Shown here: one piece after another, positions 47,420 through 57,139 of the stretch
Layout: each line of letters starts with the position of its first letter
Numbering within the stretch: position 1 is the first letter of the stretch
DNA from: Paenibacillus sp. FJAT-29882
GTDB taxonomy: Bacteria > Bacillota > Bacilli > Bacillales > DSM-1321
NCBI RefSeq assembly: GCF_001510645.1
Contig: NZ_LMVB01000002.1
Location: 62,001-126,000 of the forward strand
Reading direction: 5' to 3'
Length of the DNA stretch: 64,000 bases
Notes under the pieces: generated by a model
The model's input: the letters and a program-made list of their open reading frames with translations, nothing else
Databases searched by the model: none
Told to the model about the DNA's origin: nothing
Translations under genes and position numbers: made by a program

Positions 47420-48712
47420 CTATTTCTTTCGTTCATTTTCTAATTGTTTTTTAGCTTCATTTAATCTAGTATCAACCGATTGATTTTCAAGTAAAATGGC
47501 TGCTTGAGCATTACTTATAAGACTGCTGGCTTTTGCAAAGTTTTCGTTTACGTTAATTTGTGGAACTTGATCGACAATATCTGCAAAGTTTTTGAAAATC
47601 GGACTATTATTAAAGTACTCGTTGTTTTCAGTAAATTGTGGCGCAGTGTAGGTTTCCTTCAAAGATGGGAAAAGTCCATATTTCTCAAAACCTAACAGCT
47701 GTGATTCTGTATCAGTTGTAAAGAATTCAACAAAGGCATAGGCAGCCGATTGGTTTTTGCTTGATGAAGGAATCAACACGGATGATCCTCCTACGTTTGC
47801 ATATCTTGTCCCGCCATCAAAGCTCGGAAGATAAAAAATATCCCATTTCCCTTTCAAATCCGGTGCTTGGTCCATGATGGTACCTGCATACCATACACCA
47901 TAAGGAACGGTGGCAACACTACCATTTACTGTAGCAGTTACAATGCCATCCCAACCTTTATTGTTTAAAATTAAATCCTCATCATGAAGCTTTTTGATTA
48001 CTTCCATAGCACGGATAGCTTCCTTAGATTCTAGTGCAATTTTGTCATCTTTATCAAAATAAGAAAGTCCTTGCGATTGCATCATCATTTGGAAGACACC
48101 ATCATAATTAGGTATATCAATGGGTAATAGCTGCGCGCCAGTGGCTTCTTTAATCTTCTTCCCTGCTTCAATATAGTCATCCCATGTTTGGATGGAATTT
48201 GGATCAACATTTGCTTTTTCAAAGTAATCAACACGGTAGAACACTCCAGCAGGACCAATATCCCATGGAGCCGCGATAAAATCTCCATCCTCATTCTGTA
48301 CAGCTGCAACCTTAGCTAAATTGAACGAATCTTTGTATTTTTCATACCCAAGCTTATTTAAATTCAAAAATCCTTGTGGAAACTGATGCAAATATCCTGG
48401 GATTCTTTCATCCTCCATTAATACAACATCTGGAAGTCCTGAGCCTCTTGCTGCTAGACCAACCGTTAACTTATCATATAGATCAGCGCTATTAAAATCC
48501 TCTACCTTCACATCTACGTCTGGATATTGTTTCTGAAACTTCTCCACTGCTGCTTTCATAGTTGCTGCTGCAACATCCCATCCCCATACAGTAATGGATC
48601 CAGACGGATTTTTAGAATTTCCCGTTTGCCCTTCATCCTCCGCTGTTTTATTGGAGCAAGCTGACAGCAATAATAGAAGCATAACTAGCATAACCGACAT
48701 ATACTTTTTCAT
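47420..48712 (-). CDS. Sugar ABC transporter substrate-binding lipoprotein
   Basis: 430 residues with a lipoprotein signal (LLSAC, C19). Family features: SITVWGWDVAAATMKAAVEKFQKQYPDVDVKVEDF, LPDVVLMEDERIPGYLHQFP, and GGSSVLIPSSSKNQSAAYAFVEFF near residue 315. It belongs to a different subgroup from the two paralogues at 44163 and 52680. It works with the permeases at 45589-47336. Confidence 0.92.
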   Translation of the reverse strand: MKKYMSVMLVMLLLLLSACSNKTAEDEGQTGNSKNPSGSITVWGWDVAAATMKAAVEKFQKQYPDVDVKVEDFNSADLYDKLTVGLAARGSGLPDVVLMEDERIPGYLHQFPQGFLNLNKLGYEKYKDSFNLAKVAAVQNEDGDFIAAPWDIGPAGVFYRVDYFEKANVDPNSIQTWDDYIEAGKKIKEATGAQLLPIDIPNYDGVFQMMMQSQGLSYFDKDDKIALESKEAIRAMEVIKKLHDEDLILNNKGWDGIVTATVNGSVATVPYGVWYAGTIMDQAPDLKGKWDIFYLPSFDGGTRYANVGGSSVLIPSSSKNQSAAYAFVEFFTTDTESQLLGFEKYGLFPSLKETYTAPQFTENNEYFNNSPIFKNFADIVDQVPQINVNENFAKASSLISNAQAAILLENQSVDTRLNEAKKQLENERKK

Positions 48713-48796
48713 TTTTTATCCCCCTATTTTCTTATACCATCATCCTTAAGATATAAATTCTTACAGTATAAAAAAATGTCGTACTAACTGTTTAGA

Positions 48797-50371
48797 TTAT
48801 TTAACCAGATCATATGCTTTCGTATTCTTTAAATAAGTTCGCCAAGTGATACACCATTTATCTGGATTGTCTAAATAATCTTGCTCGTCAATTTTGTGGA
48901 TTGTACTATTATGCGGCGCGGTTTTGATAATTTCCGGATCTTCATAGGCTTCTTTAGAAATTTGCTCGAGCGCATGAATATATTCATCTAAATCCTCTTT
49001 CGAATAGGACTCAGTCGGCTCAAGGGTAAACGGCTGTTTCACAATATAGGGGTGATGGCTAGTCCAGTAGTGGAGGCCGAAATCCGTCATTCTTAACGTA
49101 ACATCCTCTGTTGTGACCCCTGTTTCCTGCGTCAACTGTTCCCAGCTATATCGAACTTGCTCGAGTCGATGCCCCTTGACATACGGTGCACTAGCCCCGC
49201 GAATCTCTAAAACCCTATGATACATATAGTTATTGTTTAATACGGCAATTTTCGCTACCTCTTTAAGGCCCTCAGCCCCAAGTGCCCGAATCCATGCATA
49301 GGCACGTAATACCGTTTGGGCTACACCATGAAAGGAGCGAACCTTACCAATAGAATGCGCTAAATCATTCTTGAGCGAATATTTCCCCTCATGATATTCG
49401 ACAATCGGTGCTGGCAAGTACTCTTTCAACTCTGCTGTTACACCAAGCGCACCTGTTGCTGGTCCACCACACATATGTGGCGCAGCAAATGTTTTGTGAA
49501 GATTAAAGAAACACATATCAAAGCCTGCTTCTTTTGCTCTTGTAATCCCTAAGAGGCCATTCGCATTCGCTTGGTCGTAAAAGCAAAGACCACCAGCTTG
49601 ATGAATAATATCTGTAAACTCCTTAATTTTGGGATTGAAAATTCCAGTATCTTCTGGATTTGCAACAACAAAGCCTGCTGTTCTTTCCGATACGGCTGCT
49701 TTTAACTTTTCAATATCAGGGAAGCCATTTTCATCCGGATGCAGGGTAATAATTTTATAGCCCTTTACAGCTGCCGTTGCCGCTTGAGATGGGTGGGAGA
49801 AGATCGTTGTAATGATTTCATCTCGCTTATCGCCTTCACCGTTTTGCTCATGGTATTTCCTCACAATCGAAGCCATCGCAAATAGCGCTTGTGTCCCGCT
49901 GCTTGGCTGGAAGGAGAAACAATCCATTCCTGAAATTTCTCTCATGCATAAATCAAGCTTGTAAAAAACCTCAAGCATCCCTTGAACAGTTTCTTCATTT
50001 TGTAATGGATGAAGCTCCATCATTTTAGGATCACGGACTAACAATTCATTGATTTTTGGAATATACTTCATCGTACAAGTGCCTTGTCCGATTTCAACAT
50101 TAAAATCTGAGCCAAGTGTTTCTTGAGAAAGTCTGAGATAATGTCGTAACACACGCGCCTGTCCAATTTCCGGAAGATTTGGCTTATTCTTTCTCTGCAT
50201 TGATGCTGGAATGACCGATGTTCCATCTCCAACTGATAATGCAACTTTTTCATTTACTGGCGGTAATTCGACGCCCTTTTCTCCAGGCTGATGGAGTTCA
50301 AAAATAATCGGTTCATTCCATTTGGCTTGGTGAAAATCCCTTGTTTTGCTTTTAGATTGAATCCTTTTCAT
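48797..50371 (-). CDS. GcvPB-like protein (glycine dehydrogenase subunit 2 paralogue)
   Basis: 524-residue PLP enzyme of the P-protein family, somewhat longer than the roughly 490 usual for GcvPB. The PLP lysine is K293 in FFNLHKTFAAPHMCGGP, preceded by CFYDQANANG and GMDCFSFQPSSGTQA. True GcvPB decarboxylates glycine and loads the aminomethyl group on GcvH. No gcvT or gcvH is nearby; instead it is paired with a GcvPA-like protein and sits among sugar uptake genes and an SDR. The substrate may therefore be another small amino acid or amine. GAGAGGAG precedes the ATG. Confidence 0.83.
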   Translation of the reverse strand: MKRIQSKSKTRDFHQAKWNEPIIFELHQPGEKGVELPPVNEKVALSVGDGTSVIPASMQRKNKPNLPEIGQARVLRHYLRLSQETLGSDFNVEIGQGTCTMKYIPKINELLVRDPKMMELHPLQNEETVQGMLEVFYKLDLCMREISGMDCFSFQPSSGTQALFAMASIVRKYHEQNGEGDKRDEIITTIFSHPSQAATAAVKGYKIITLHPDENGFPDIEKLKAAVSERTAGFVVANPEDTGIFNPKIKEFTDIIHQAGGLCFYDQANANGLLGITRAKEAGFDMCFFNLHKTFAAPHMCGGPATGALGVTAELKEYLPAPIVEYHEGKYSLKNDLAHSIGKVRSFHGVAQTVLRAYAWIRALGAEGLKEVAKIAVLNNNYMYHRVLEIRGASAPYVKGHRLEQVRYSWEQLTQETGVTTEDVTLRMTDFGLHYWTSHHPYIVKQPFTLEPTESYSKEDLDEYIHALEQISKEAYEDPEIIKTAPHNSTIHKIDEQDYLDNPDKWCITWRTYLKNTKAYDLVK

Positions 50372-50397
50372 GTTTAAATGCTCCTCTCTTCTTTTAA

Positions 50398-51786
50398 TTA
50401 TTTCGCTAAAATATCCTTAAGCGCTTGAACTAAACCGTCAATGTCCTCTTTCGTATGAACCTCTGTTACACAAAATAATGCCGTTTGACCAAGCTCAGGA
50501 AACTCTAGTGAAAGATCCTTCCCACCAAAAATCTTCTTTTCTAGCAATTTTTGATTTATTTGTTCGACGGTATCCCCTGTCTGATTAAAATCGACGATAA
50601 ATTCTTTAAAAAACGCTGACTCAAAATGGGATCCTTTTACATTGGCAATTTGATTTAATTGTTGAACAGCGTACTGACTATTTTGCATAATGGTTTGGCC
50701 AACCTCCTGCATACCATCTGGACCGAGTAATGCTAAATAGACTCCGGCAGTAATTCCCCATAATGCTGTCTGCGTTCCAACAGACTCTTTTCCTTTTTCT
50801 CGTTGTGCAAATGAAGTTCGTTCATAAGCCACATCGCCAAATCCGTATTCTCCTTCTTTTACAGTTGGGACGATACCAAACAAACGAGATGGGTATTCAT
50901 TAACAAATTTCAGCTCATTATGTGTAGCAATGAAGCCTGCCTGTCCACCGCTGTAATTCATATGCATGCCAAGAGGCTGCAAATCTCCACAGACTATATC
51001 CGCACCATAATGACTCGGCGGTGCTAGCACACCAAGAGAAATTGGATCAACCCCTACAACCATTAACGATTCGTTTTCCTTTAATAGATTGGATATCTCT
51101 TGCCCTTGCTCCTCAATAAACCCAAGGTAGGATGGATTTTCAAAATAAAGGGCCGCGACATCTTCCGTTAATTTTGTTTTTAAATCCTCTAAGTCCATTG
51201 CTCCTGATTTCGTATCAAATTGAACATATTCGAATTCTAATTTGGGAGTACCGTAGTTGATGATAATTTTGCTTCGTTCTGGTGCAACCGTTTTGGCTAA
51301 TAAGACTTTCTTTCTTCCGGTAATACGGGCCGCCATTCGAATTGATGTTGCTGCCGCCTGCCCCCAGTCAAAGGTTGGAACATTGACAACATCCATATCT
51401 ACTAATTCAGCTAGTAAACTTTGATACTCAAATAGCGCCTGGAAGCGTCCATGATCCTCATACGGTTCACCTGCATACGCTGTTAAAAATTCAGAACGTT
51501 GATTTATTTCATCACACACCGCTGGAATAAAATGTTGCCAGCAGCCAGCACCTAGGAAGTTTACATATTCCTTTGTACTTGTGTTCTTATTAAGAATTCC
51601 TTCAATATGACGTCTAAGCTCATACTCTGTTAATGCAGGCGGCAACTGTAGGTTTTCTTTAAGTTGCAGCTCCTCAGGGATACATGAATATAGCTCCATA
51701 ATCGATTCAGCACCGATTACCTTTAACATCTCCGCTTGTACTTCTGGTACCATATTTGGTATATAAGGGTGTACCTTTTGTGACAT
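50398..51786 (-). CDS. GcvPA-like protein (glycine dehydrogenase subunit 1 paralogue)
   Basis: 462 residues, close to the family length. Matches to GcvPA: HPYIPNMVPEVQAEMLKVIGAESIMELYSCIPEEL at the N-terminus, EYVNFLGAGCWQHFIPAVCDEINQRSEFLTAYAGEPYEDHGRFQALFEYQSLLAEL, and VGVDPISLGVLAPPSHYGADIV. Many positions differ from housekeeping GcvPA, for example FDWGQAA where YDGGTAL is usual. It pairs with the GcvPB-like protein 26 bases downstream to form a heteromeric P-protein-like decarboxylase. AAGGAGG precedes the ATG. Confidence 0.83.
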   Translation of the reverse strand: MSQKVHPYIPNMVPEVQAEMLKVIGAESIMELYSCIPEELQLKENLQLPPALTEYELRRHIEGILNKNTSTKEYVNFLGAGCWQHFIPAVCDEINQRSEFLTAYAGEPYEDHGRFQALFEYQSLLAELVDMDVVNVPTFDWGQAAATSIRMAARITGRKKVLLAKTVAPERSKIIINYGTPKLEFEYVQFDTKSGAMDLEDLKTKLTEDVAALYFENPSYLGFIEEQGQEISNLLKENESLMVVGVDPISLGVLAPPSHYGADIVCGDLQPLGMHMNYSGGQAGFIATHNELKFVNEYPSRLFGIVPTVKEGEYGFGDVAYERTSFAQREKGKESVGTQTALWGITAGVYLALLGPDGMQEVGQTIMQNSQYAVQQLNQIANVKGSHFESAFFKEFIVDFNQTGDTVEQINQKLLEKKIFGGKDLSLEFPELGQTALFCVTEVHTKEDIDGLVQALKDILAK

Positions 51787-51841
51787 GAAAATTACCTCCT
51801 TGTAGTCATATAAAATAAATTTTATTTAAAGTTAAAAAATA

Positions 51842-52621
51842 TTAAGCTAAACCTCCGCCATCTACAATTAAGTCTGTACCTGTTATCCATGCTGATAGGT
51901 CACTTGCAAGGAATAAAACTCCTTTTGCAATATCCCTCGGCGTTCCAAGTCTTTCTAAAGGTCGTCCTTTTGCAGAAGATACTAAAAATGCATCCTCTTG
52001 CTGTTTCAATTGCTTTGCTTCTTCTCTTAATAACGGAGTATCGGTATCTCCAGGACAAATACAATTCACACGAATATTTTGCGGTCCATGATCGATTGCC
52101 ATTGCCTTCGTTAAATTCACAACTCCGGCTTTCGCTGCGCAATAAGCGACTGCTTGATCTCCACCTTTGATTCCCCATCCAGAACCGGTATTAATGATAC
52201 TTCCTCCACCACTCTCCGCCATAAGAGGAATTAAATATTTTGAAAGGAGATAAACCCCTTTTAAAGAGACATCAATTACTAAATCCCAATCAGATTCTTC
52301 CAAATCAACAACTGTTTTTCTTCTAATCACACCAGCATTGTTAAAAAGAACATCGATAGTCTCGTAATTTTTTTCGATATAATCTCTTACGGCGATACAA
52401 TCGTTTCCCTTTGTAACATCACATTTTAAGAACTCAACCTGATAATCTTTCTTTTGCAGCTCAGCGACAGCCTTCTTACCGTTTTCTTCATTAATATCAA
52501 GCATAATCACCTTTGCACCGACTTCTGCCAAAAGTGTTGCTGTAGCTAGACCTATCCCTGAAGCTCCTCCTGTAACAACGCACATCTTATCCTCTAAACC
52601 AAAATAATCTTGTATTAACAT
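51842..52621 (-). CDS. Short-chain dehydrogenase/reductase
   Basis: 259-residue classical SDR. The nucleotide-binding motif is TGGASGIG (17-24), NNAG lies at 94-97, and the catalytic set is S147, Y160 and K164 (YCAAK). D42 after the second strand (MLDINEE) favours NAD(H). Typical substrates are sugar or polyol alcohols. It sits 55 bases upstream of the GcvPA-like gene and 58 downstream of a binding-protein gene, so it is likely part of the same catabolic operon. AGGAGGG precedes the ATG. Confidence 0.92.
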   Translation of the reverse strand: MLIQDYFGLEDKMCVVTGGASGIGLATATLLAEVGAKVIMLDINEENGKKAVAELQKKDYQVEFLKCDVTKGNDCIAVRDYIEKNYETIDVLFNNAGVIRRKTVVDLEESDWDLVIDVSLKGVYLLSKYLIPLMAESGGGSIINTGSGWGIKGGDQAVAYCAAKAGVVNLTKAMAIDHGPQNIRVNCICPGDTDTPLLREEAKQLKQQEDAFLVSSAKGRPLERLGTPRDIAKGVLFLASDLSAWITGTDLIVDGGGLA

Positions 52622-52679
52622 CCCTAAACCCTCCTGAAATCATTTTGTTAATCTATTTTAATAATCGTAAATCTCTTTC

Positions 52680-53948
52680 TTACTGCCCTAGATATTTCTC
52701 AGAATCCTTCACAGCATTATTCAATAATGTATCTGCATCTTGTTCGAGCAAGGTGGCATTTATTGCTGCAGATAAATTCCGATTGATTGCCTCCCAATTC
52801 TTAGTAAGTAGAAAGGCTGGGGTACCATTCGATCTTTCAAGCATTTTGTAGAAAGGCTTTATTAATGGGTCTTGTTCTGTTTTCATTTCTTTTACTAAAC
52901 TAATGCGGACAGGTAAATCAGCCTTCCTCATATTTACTACTTCTGGTGAATTGTAAAATTTCACAAATTCCCATGCTAAATCTTTATGCTTTGAATCCCT
53001 TGCGATCGAAACCGCAGAAGAAGAAATAACACCTTTCACTGGTTTTCCGTTAAATGCAGGCATTTCAACTGTTCCAATATTTATATTGGCTTCTTTAAAT
53101 TCTACTAATGACCAAAATCCACTTTCCCACATCGCAATCTTACCTGCTATAAAATTCTCCTCACCGCTTTGTTGATTTTTACCACCTACTAGAACAGCAC
53201 TTGTATCCTGAATCATATCTGCAAGCATGCTTATCGATTCAATAGTTTCTGGGCTATTCATATATCCAGAAATATCCATCCCGTCATCACTTATAAAGCT
53301 TGATCCATTACTCCAAACCATCCCTTGAAGATCGTACGTATCTGGTTCCTGTCTTACCCCAAATCCATACTGCTCCTTAGTGGGGTCCGTTAATTTCTTT
53401 GCTATCCTCTTAAAGTCATCCCATGTCCATCCATCCTCTGGATAGGGGAGGTTTGCTTCATCAAATAAATCTTTGTTATAATAGACCACCCTTGTTGTGA
53501 AACCTGCTGGGATACCATACAGTTTCCTATACATCGTCGAATGGTTTAAAAGCCCTTGATAATAATCATTCATGTCTATAAAGGGATCTCTGTTAATATA
53601 ATTATCTAGTGGTTCAAGATAGTGAAAATAGGCCGGGAAATTCCACATATACATGACATCTGGAGGATTTTTTGCTCCAAATGAAGCAGATAGCTTTTGA
53701 TCAAATTCATCACCATAGTCTTCGACTTGCACTTTTATATCTGGATTCTTTTCTTCAAATTTTTTAGCAATTGATTTTTGAAATTTTAAGGCCTCTCCTG
53801 AATCCCAAGTGGCAAAACGAAGAACGATTTTATTTTTTTGTTCCTTCCTAACTTGATTAGGCTCGCTTCTATTAGATTTAATATTGGAACAGGCAGCAGT
53901 TACAAAAACTAGCATGATTACTAAAAATGTTATCCAAAACTTCTTCAT
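52680..53948 (-). CDS. Sugar ABC transporter substrate-binding lipoprotein
   Basis: 422 residues with a lipoprotein signal (VTAAC, C20). It is paralogous to the protein at 44163: shared LRFATWDSGEAL-type start, KVQVEDYGDEFDQKLSASFGAKNPPDVMYMWNFPAY, and EPLDNYI. No permeases follow it; it may share the permeases of its paralogue. GAGGAG supports the ATG at 53948 over the one at 53972. First gene of the minus-strand operon after the YesMN pair. Confidence 0.9.
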   Translation of the reverse strand: MKKFWITFLVIMLVFVTAACSNIKSNRSEPNQVRKEQKNKIVLRFATWDSGEALKFQKSIAKKFEEKNPDIKVQVEDYGDEFDQKLSASFGAKNPPDVMYMWNFPAYFHYLEPLDNYINRDPFIDMNDYYQGLLNHSTMYRKLYGIPAGFTTRVVYYNKDLFDEANLPYPEDGWTWDDFKRIAKKLTDPTKEQYGFGVRQEPDTYDLQGMVWSNGSSFISDDGMDISGYMNSPETIESISMLADMIQDTSAVLVGGKNQQSGEENFIAGKIAMWESGFWSLVEFKEANINIGTVEMPAFNGKPVKGVISSSAVSIARDSKHKDLAWEFVKFYNSPEVVNMRKADLPVRISLVKEMKTEQDPLIKPFYKMLERSNGTPAFLLTKNWEAINRNLSAAINATLLEQDADTLLNNAVKDSEKYLGQ

Positions 53949-53979
53949 TGTTCGCTCCTCTTTTTTCTTCACAACTAGT

Positions 53980-54015
53980 AGTAACCGCTTTCATTGTAGC
54001 TCGAATGAAAGCGGT
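53980..54015. promoter_or_regulatory. cre site inside a 12-bp perfect inverted repeat
   Basis: ACCGCTTTCATT / AATGAAAGCGGT arms with an eight-base loop (53984-54015). On the minus strand the 3' arm continues as TGAAAGCGGTTACT (53993-53980), matching the CcpA consensus TGWAANCGNTNWCA but for the last base. The hairpin could end the YesMN transcript, while the cre would impose glucose repression on the binding-protein operon 32 bases downstream. A TTCAAG-17-TACAAT promoter overlaps it. Confidence 0.65.
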
Positions 54016-54092
54016 CTTGAACTCAAAATCATCTTATTCTTTTTGTAATATTGTTTGAACTTTCATAAAATTATAAGTGAAGGGGAAATTTG

Positions 54093-55235
54093 TTAGCTTA
54101 CATTCTTCTTTTTGTTCTGTCTATATTCTGATGGCGTACTTCCTATACATTTTTTAAACCATTTGCTGAAATATTTACCATCCTGAATGCCTATTTTTTC
54201 GCCGATTTCTTGTAAAGGAAGCGACGTATTTTCAAGAAGATTACATGCAGACTGAACTTTAAGCTTTTCGATAAAGGTGATAAAGCTTTCTCCTACTGTC
54301 TTTTTAAATATTGTGCTAAAGTGACTACGGCTTAAGCCAACTTCACTTGCAATATAGCTGGATGAGAGAGGTTCATGTAACTGTTGGATGATGATTTGCA
54401 CAGCCTTTTGAATAGGAGATGGCCAATCATCCATTGAAAGCGAAAATTGTTTTTCAAATTTGAATTTATGGTATAGCTTTGTAACCCCCTTCACCCACTC
54501 GTTTATTCCTTGATATGAACCATTCACCTTCCAGCGAATTGTCGGATCAATCGTCCTGGTCTCAACTAAAAGATGCTCAAAATCTATTTGTGCTTTTTCT
54601 GGAATAAAAATAAATGATTGGTCCTGGCCACAATAAATTTCCGCAAATTGTTTTCCATCAGAAGACCATTTTTTATGAAAACGTTCATTGTTATTTAGCC
54701 CATTAACTAGATAAATATAAAAAGATTCCTGCATCCACTGCCACTCTTTAATAAACAGCTCCTCTAAAAGCTTCGGAAAAGAATTAGCAAAACCACATAA
54801 CCATCCATAGAATTCCTTGGCTAGATTTGTAGAATCAATAGAAGATTGGATATTTGCATGGTTAATTTCATTTTCAAAGCGTCCAAGATATTCTTCAAAA
54901 TCCTTGTCTTGAAATGCTGTTTTCAAAAGATATCCCGAAGCCCCTATATTCAATCCCTCTTGTGCAAATGTAAAATCTCTATGGCAGCTTAACAATAATA
55001 TTTTAGTTGCTGGGGAAATTTGTTTAATGTTTCTGGCAAGCTCAATACCATTCATTTCAGGCATGACGATATCCGTTATCACTACTTCAGGAGAATGCTC
55101 CTGAAACAGCTCCCAAGCCTTTTGTCCGTTAGGGGCATCAGCAATAACCTCCATACCAAACTTTGCCCAGTCGACCGTTGCGATTAATCCTTTTCTAACG
55201 ATGAGTTCATCATCTGCAATTAATACCTTTATCAT
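54093..55235 (-). CDS. YesN-type response regulator (second system)
   Basis: 380 residues: receiver domain (1-125) with phospho-acceptor D55 in VITDIVMP; a 130-residue linker domain without clear family; C-terminal AraC HTH (about 280-380) with SSSYIASEVGLSRSHFSTIFKK and LQEIGEKIGIQDGKYFSKWFKK. Gene follows the kinase after five bases. Likely activates the sugar-uptake and glycosidase genes downstream in response to an external sugar. Confidence 0.93.
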   Translation of the reverse strand: MIKVLIADDELIVRKGLIATVDWAKFGMEVIADAPNGQKAWELFQEHSPEVVITDIVMPEMNGIELARNIKQISPATKILLLSCHRDFTFAQEGLNIGASGYLLKTAFQDKDFEEYLGRFENEINHANIQSSIDSTNLAKEFYGWLCGFANSFPKLLEELFIKEWQWMQESFYIYLVNGLNNNERFHKKWSSDGKQFAEIYCGQDQSFIFIPEKAQIDFEHLLVETRTIDPTIRWKVNGSYQGINEWVKGVTKLYHKFKFEKQFSLSMDDWPSPIQKAVQIIIQQLHEPLSSSYIASEVGLSRSHFSTIFKKTVGESFITFIEKLKVQSACNLLENTSLPLQEIGEKIGIQDGKYFSKWFKKCIGSTPSEYRQNKKKNVS

Positions 55236-55240
55236 CGACG

Positions 55241-56953
55241 TTATCTCCTTTTTGGCAGTTTTATAGTAAAAATTGTTTTTACACCAATGACTGATTCGAT
55301 TGACAGGCCATACTCCATTCCAAAGTGAAGCCTCACGCGTTGATCAACATTATAAACACCGATTCCTCTCCCTTTATCATTTTGATGTTTTGGGGTAAGA
55401 AGCTTTTCAATAATCTCCTGATTCATTCCTTTTCCATTATCAGTTAAGATAATTTCGAGATGTTCAGGTTTAGCCATAACTACAAGTTCAATTGTCCCCC
55501 GACCATCTTCAAATGCATGGAAAAAGGTATTTTCAAATAACGGCTGAAGTGTCATCCTTGGGATTAAATAGTCAAGGCATTCCAAATGGACATCCTCGAT
55601 ATATTCAAATGTTTGTCCATAACGTATTTCTTGGACCTTTAAATAATGCTTGATTGTCTGGAGCTCCTGTTTTATTGGAATTAACTCGTCGGAAAAATTT
55701 AAATTTTCATGAAGCACCTCAGTCAAATGATAAATCATCTCTTGAACTTCCTTTGCTCCTAGCAGCCTTGCCTTCCATTGAATAGAGTTTAAAGTATTAA
55801 ATAATAAATGCGGGTTTATTTGATAATGGAAAGCTCTTAATTCTGCCTGCCTTTTTAAACGTTCAGTCGTGCCAATTTGCTCGATTAACTCCTTAATTTG
55901 ATTGACCATATCATTAAAGCTTTGGGCTAAAACCCCTACTTCATCATTGGAGGTAACTGCTATCTGTGTATCTAAGTTTCCTTCACTGACCCGCTTCATC
56001 GAGGATGTTAGACTTTTAATCCTCTTTGTAAGTGGAACGGAAAATACGACAGCCAGAACATAAACAAGAATAATTGAGAAAAAAATTGCCAATATGGTAT
56101 AACGATAAATAACATTGGATGATTGATAATAATATTCTTTGGGAATGCGAATATGGATATCCCATCCATAAGCATCAAAATCATTATTCCAGACTATATC
56201 TGTTTTCAATTCTTTTGGTGCGTTTTTCGTTTTATAGACTACCTGATGCTTACCATTTTTCAAAGTGATAGAAGAATGCAGCTCATTTTCAAGAAATCCA
56301 ATATAAGAGAACAGCTCCTCAGCATTTGTTTCTATTAACAGTTTACTTCCCTTTAATACGCCAAACTGACTTTCAATAGGAACAACAAGTCCCATTATTT
56401 TTTCGTTTTTTTCACCCGTATAATAATGGTCAGAATTATAAAAGCCTATCCACAAATCTCCTTCTTTAAGGCTATGAATTTCTTTCCAAAAAGTTTTTTG
56501 AAAGAGCTTGTGTATATCTAGGCGACTATTCCCATAATAGTAGCCTGTATTGGTAATTAAATAGATTCCTTTAGTGTTATACGTCTTATGTGCCTCTAAA
56601 TATCTTTCAAAGTTTTCAATTTCAATAAATTCAGTATAACTATGAGGAATTTCCTCCTTTAATATAACCAGAGTTGGGTCCGATAAATACTGATTGATAT
56701 CCTTTGAAACGAGATACATTTGCTCAAATGTATTTTCGATTTGTTTATCAAGCTGAGACACAGCAAATTGCTCATACTCATTAAATTGTTTATTCACAAT
56801 CTCAGAAGACTTCCCATATGATAGAAATCCAAATAAAAGCAATGGCAACAGAGCAACAATTAGAAAAAACAGCACCATCTTCGTACGAATACTGCCGAAA
56901 GAAAAGAATATAAATTTTACTATCCGTTGTTTAAAGATATTCCTCACGCCCAT
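55241..56953 (-). CDS. YesM-type sensor histidine kinase (second system)
   Basis: About 570 residues: a transmembrane segment (MVLFFLIVALLPLLLFGFLSYG), an extracellular sensor domain of about 230 residues, a second transmembrane segment, HAMP (KRIKSLTSSMKRVSEGNLD), His_kinase with the phospho-acceptor in HYQINPHLLFNTLNSIQW, and an ATPase domain with QPLFENTFFHAFEDGRG. The start is not settled: ATG 56953 or GTG 56947 near AGGTGA are preferred to the TTG at 57004. Pairs with the YesN-type regulator downstream. Confidence 0.9.
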   Translation of the reverse strand: MGVRNIFKQRIVKFIFFSFGSIRTKMVLFFLIVALLPLLLFGFLSYGKSSEIVNKQFNEYEQFAVSQLDKQIENTFEQMYLVSKDINQYLSDPTLVILKEEIPHSYTEFIEIENFERYLEAHKTYNTKGIYLITNTGYYYGNSRLDIHKLFQKTFWKEIHSLKEGDLWIGFYNSDHYYTGEKNEKIMGLVVPIESQFGVLKGSKLLIETNAEELFSYIGFLENELHSSITLKNGKHQVVYKTKNAPKELKTDIVWNNDFDAYGWDIHIRIPKEYYYQSSNVIYRYTILAIFFSIILVYVLAVVFSVPLTKRIKSLTSSMKRVSEGNLDTQIAVTSNDEVGVLAQSFNDMVNQIKELIEQIGTTERLKRQAELRAFHYQINPHLLFNTLNSIQWKARLLGAKEVQEMIYHLTEVLHENLNFSDELIPIKQELQTIKHYLKVQEIRYGQTFEYIEDVHLECLDYLIPRMTLQPLFENTFFHAFEDGRGTIELVVMAKPEHLEIILTDNGKGMNQEIIEKLLTPKHQNDKGRGIGVYNVDQRVRLHFGMEYGLSIESVIGVKTIFTIKLPKRR

Positions 56954-57139
56954 CACCTGATAAATAAAAGTAATTAACCTAACCCCATAATAGCAAAATT
57001 CCAAAAATAAAGAGTGCTTCTTGAAGTTTTTACTTAAGTTTCTTTTTATCTTTTTCAGGACTTATTTCTAGACACATAGAAAGTGTAGCAACAAGGGAAG
57101 ATTAAACATAACTACCAATGAAGGTAAGGAGGCTTCATC

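Noticed and set aside
51889-52178. Open frames on both strands across the SDR gene
   Set aside because: Shadow frames of a clear SDR with all catalytic motifs.
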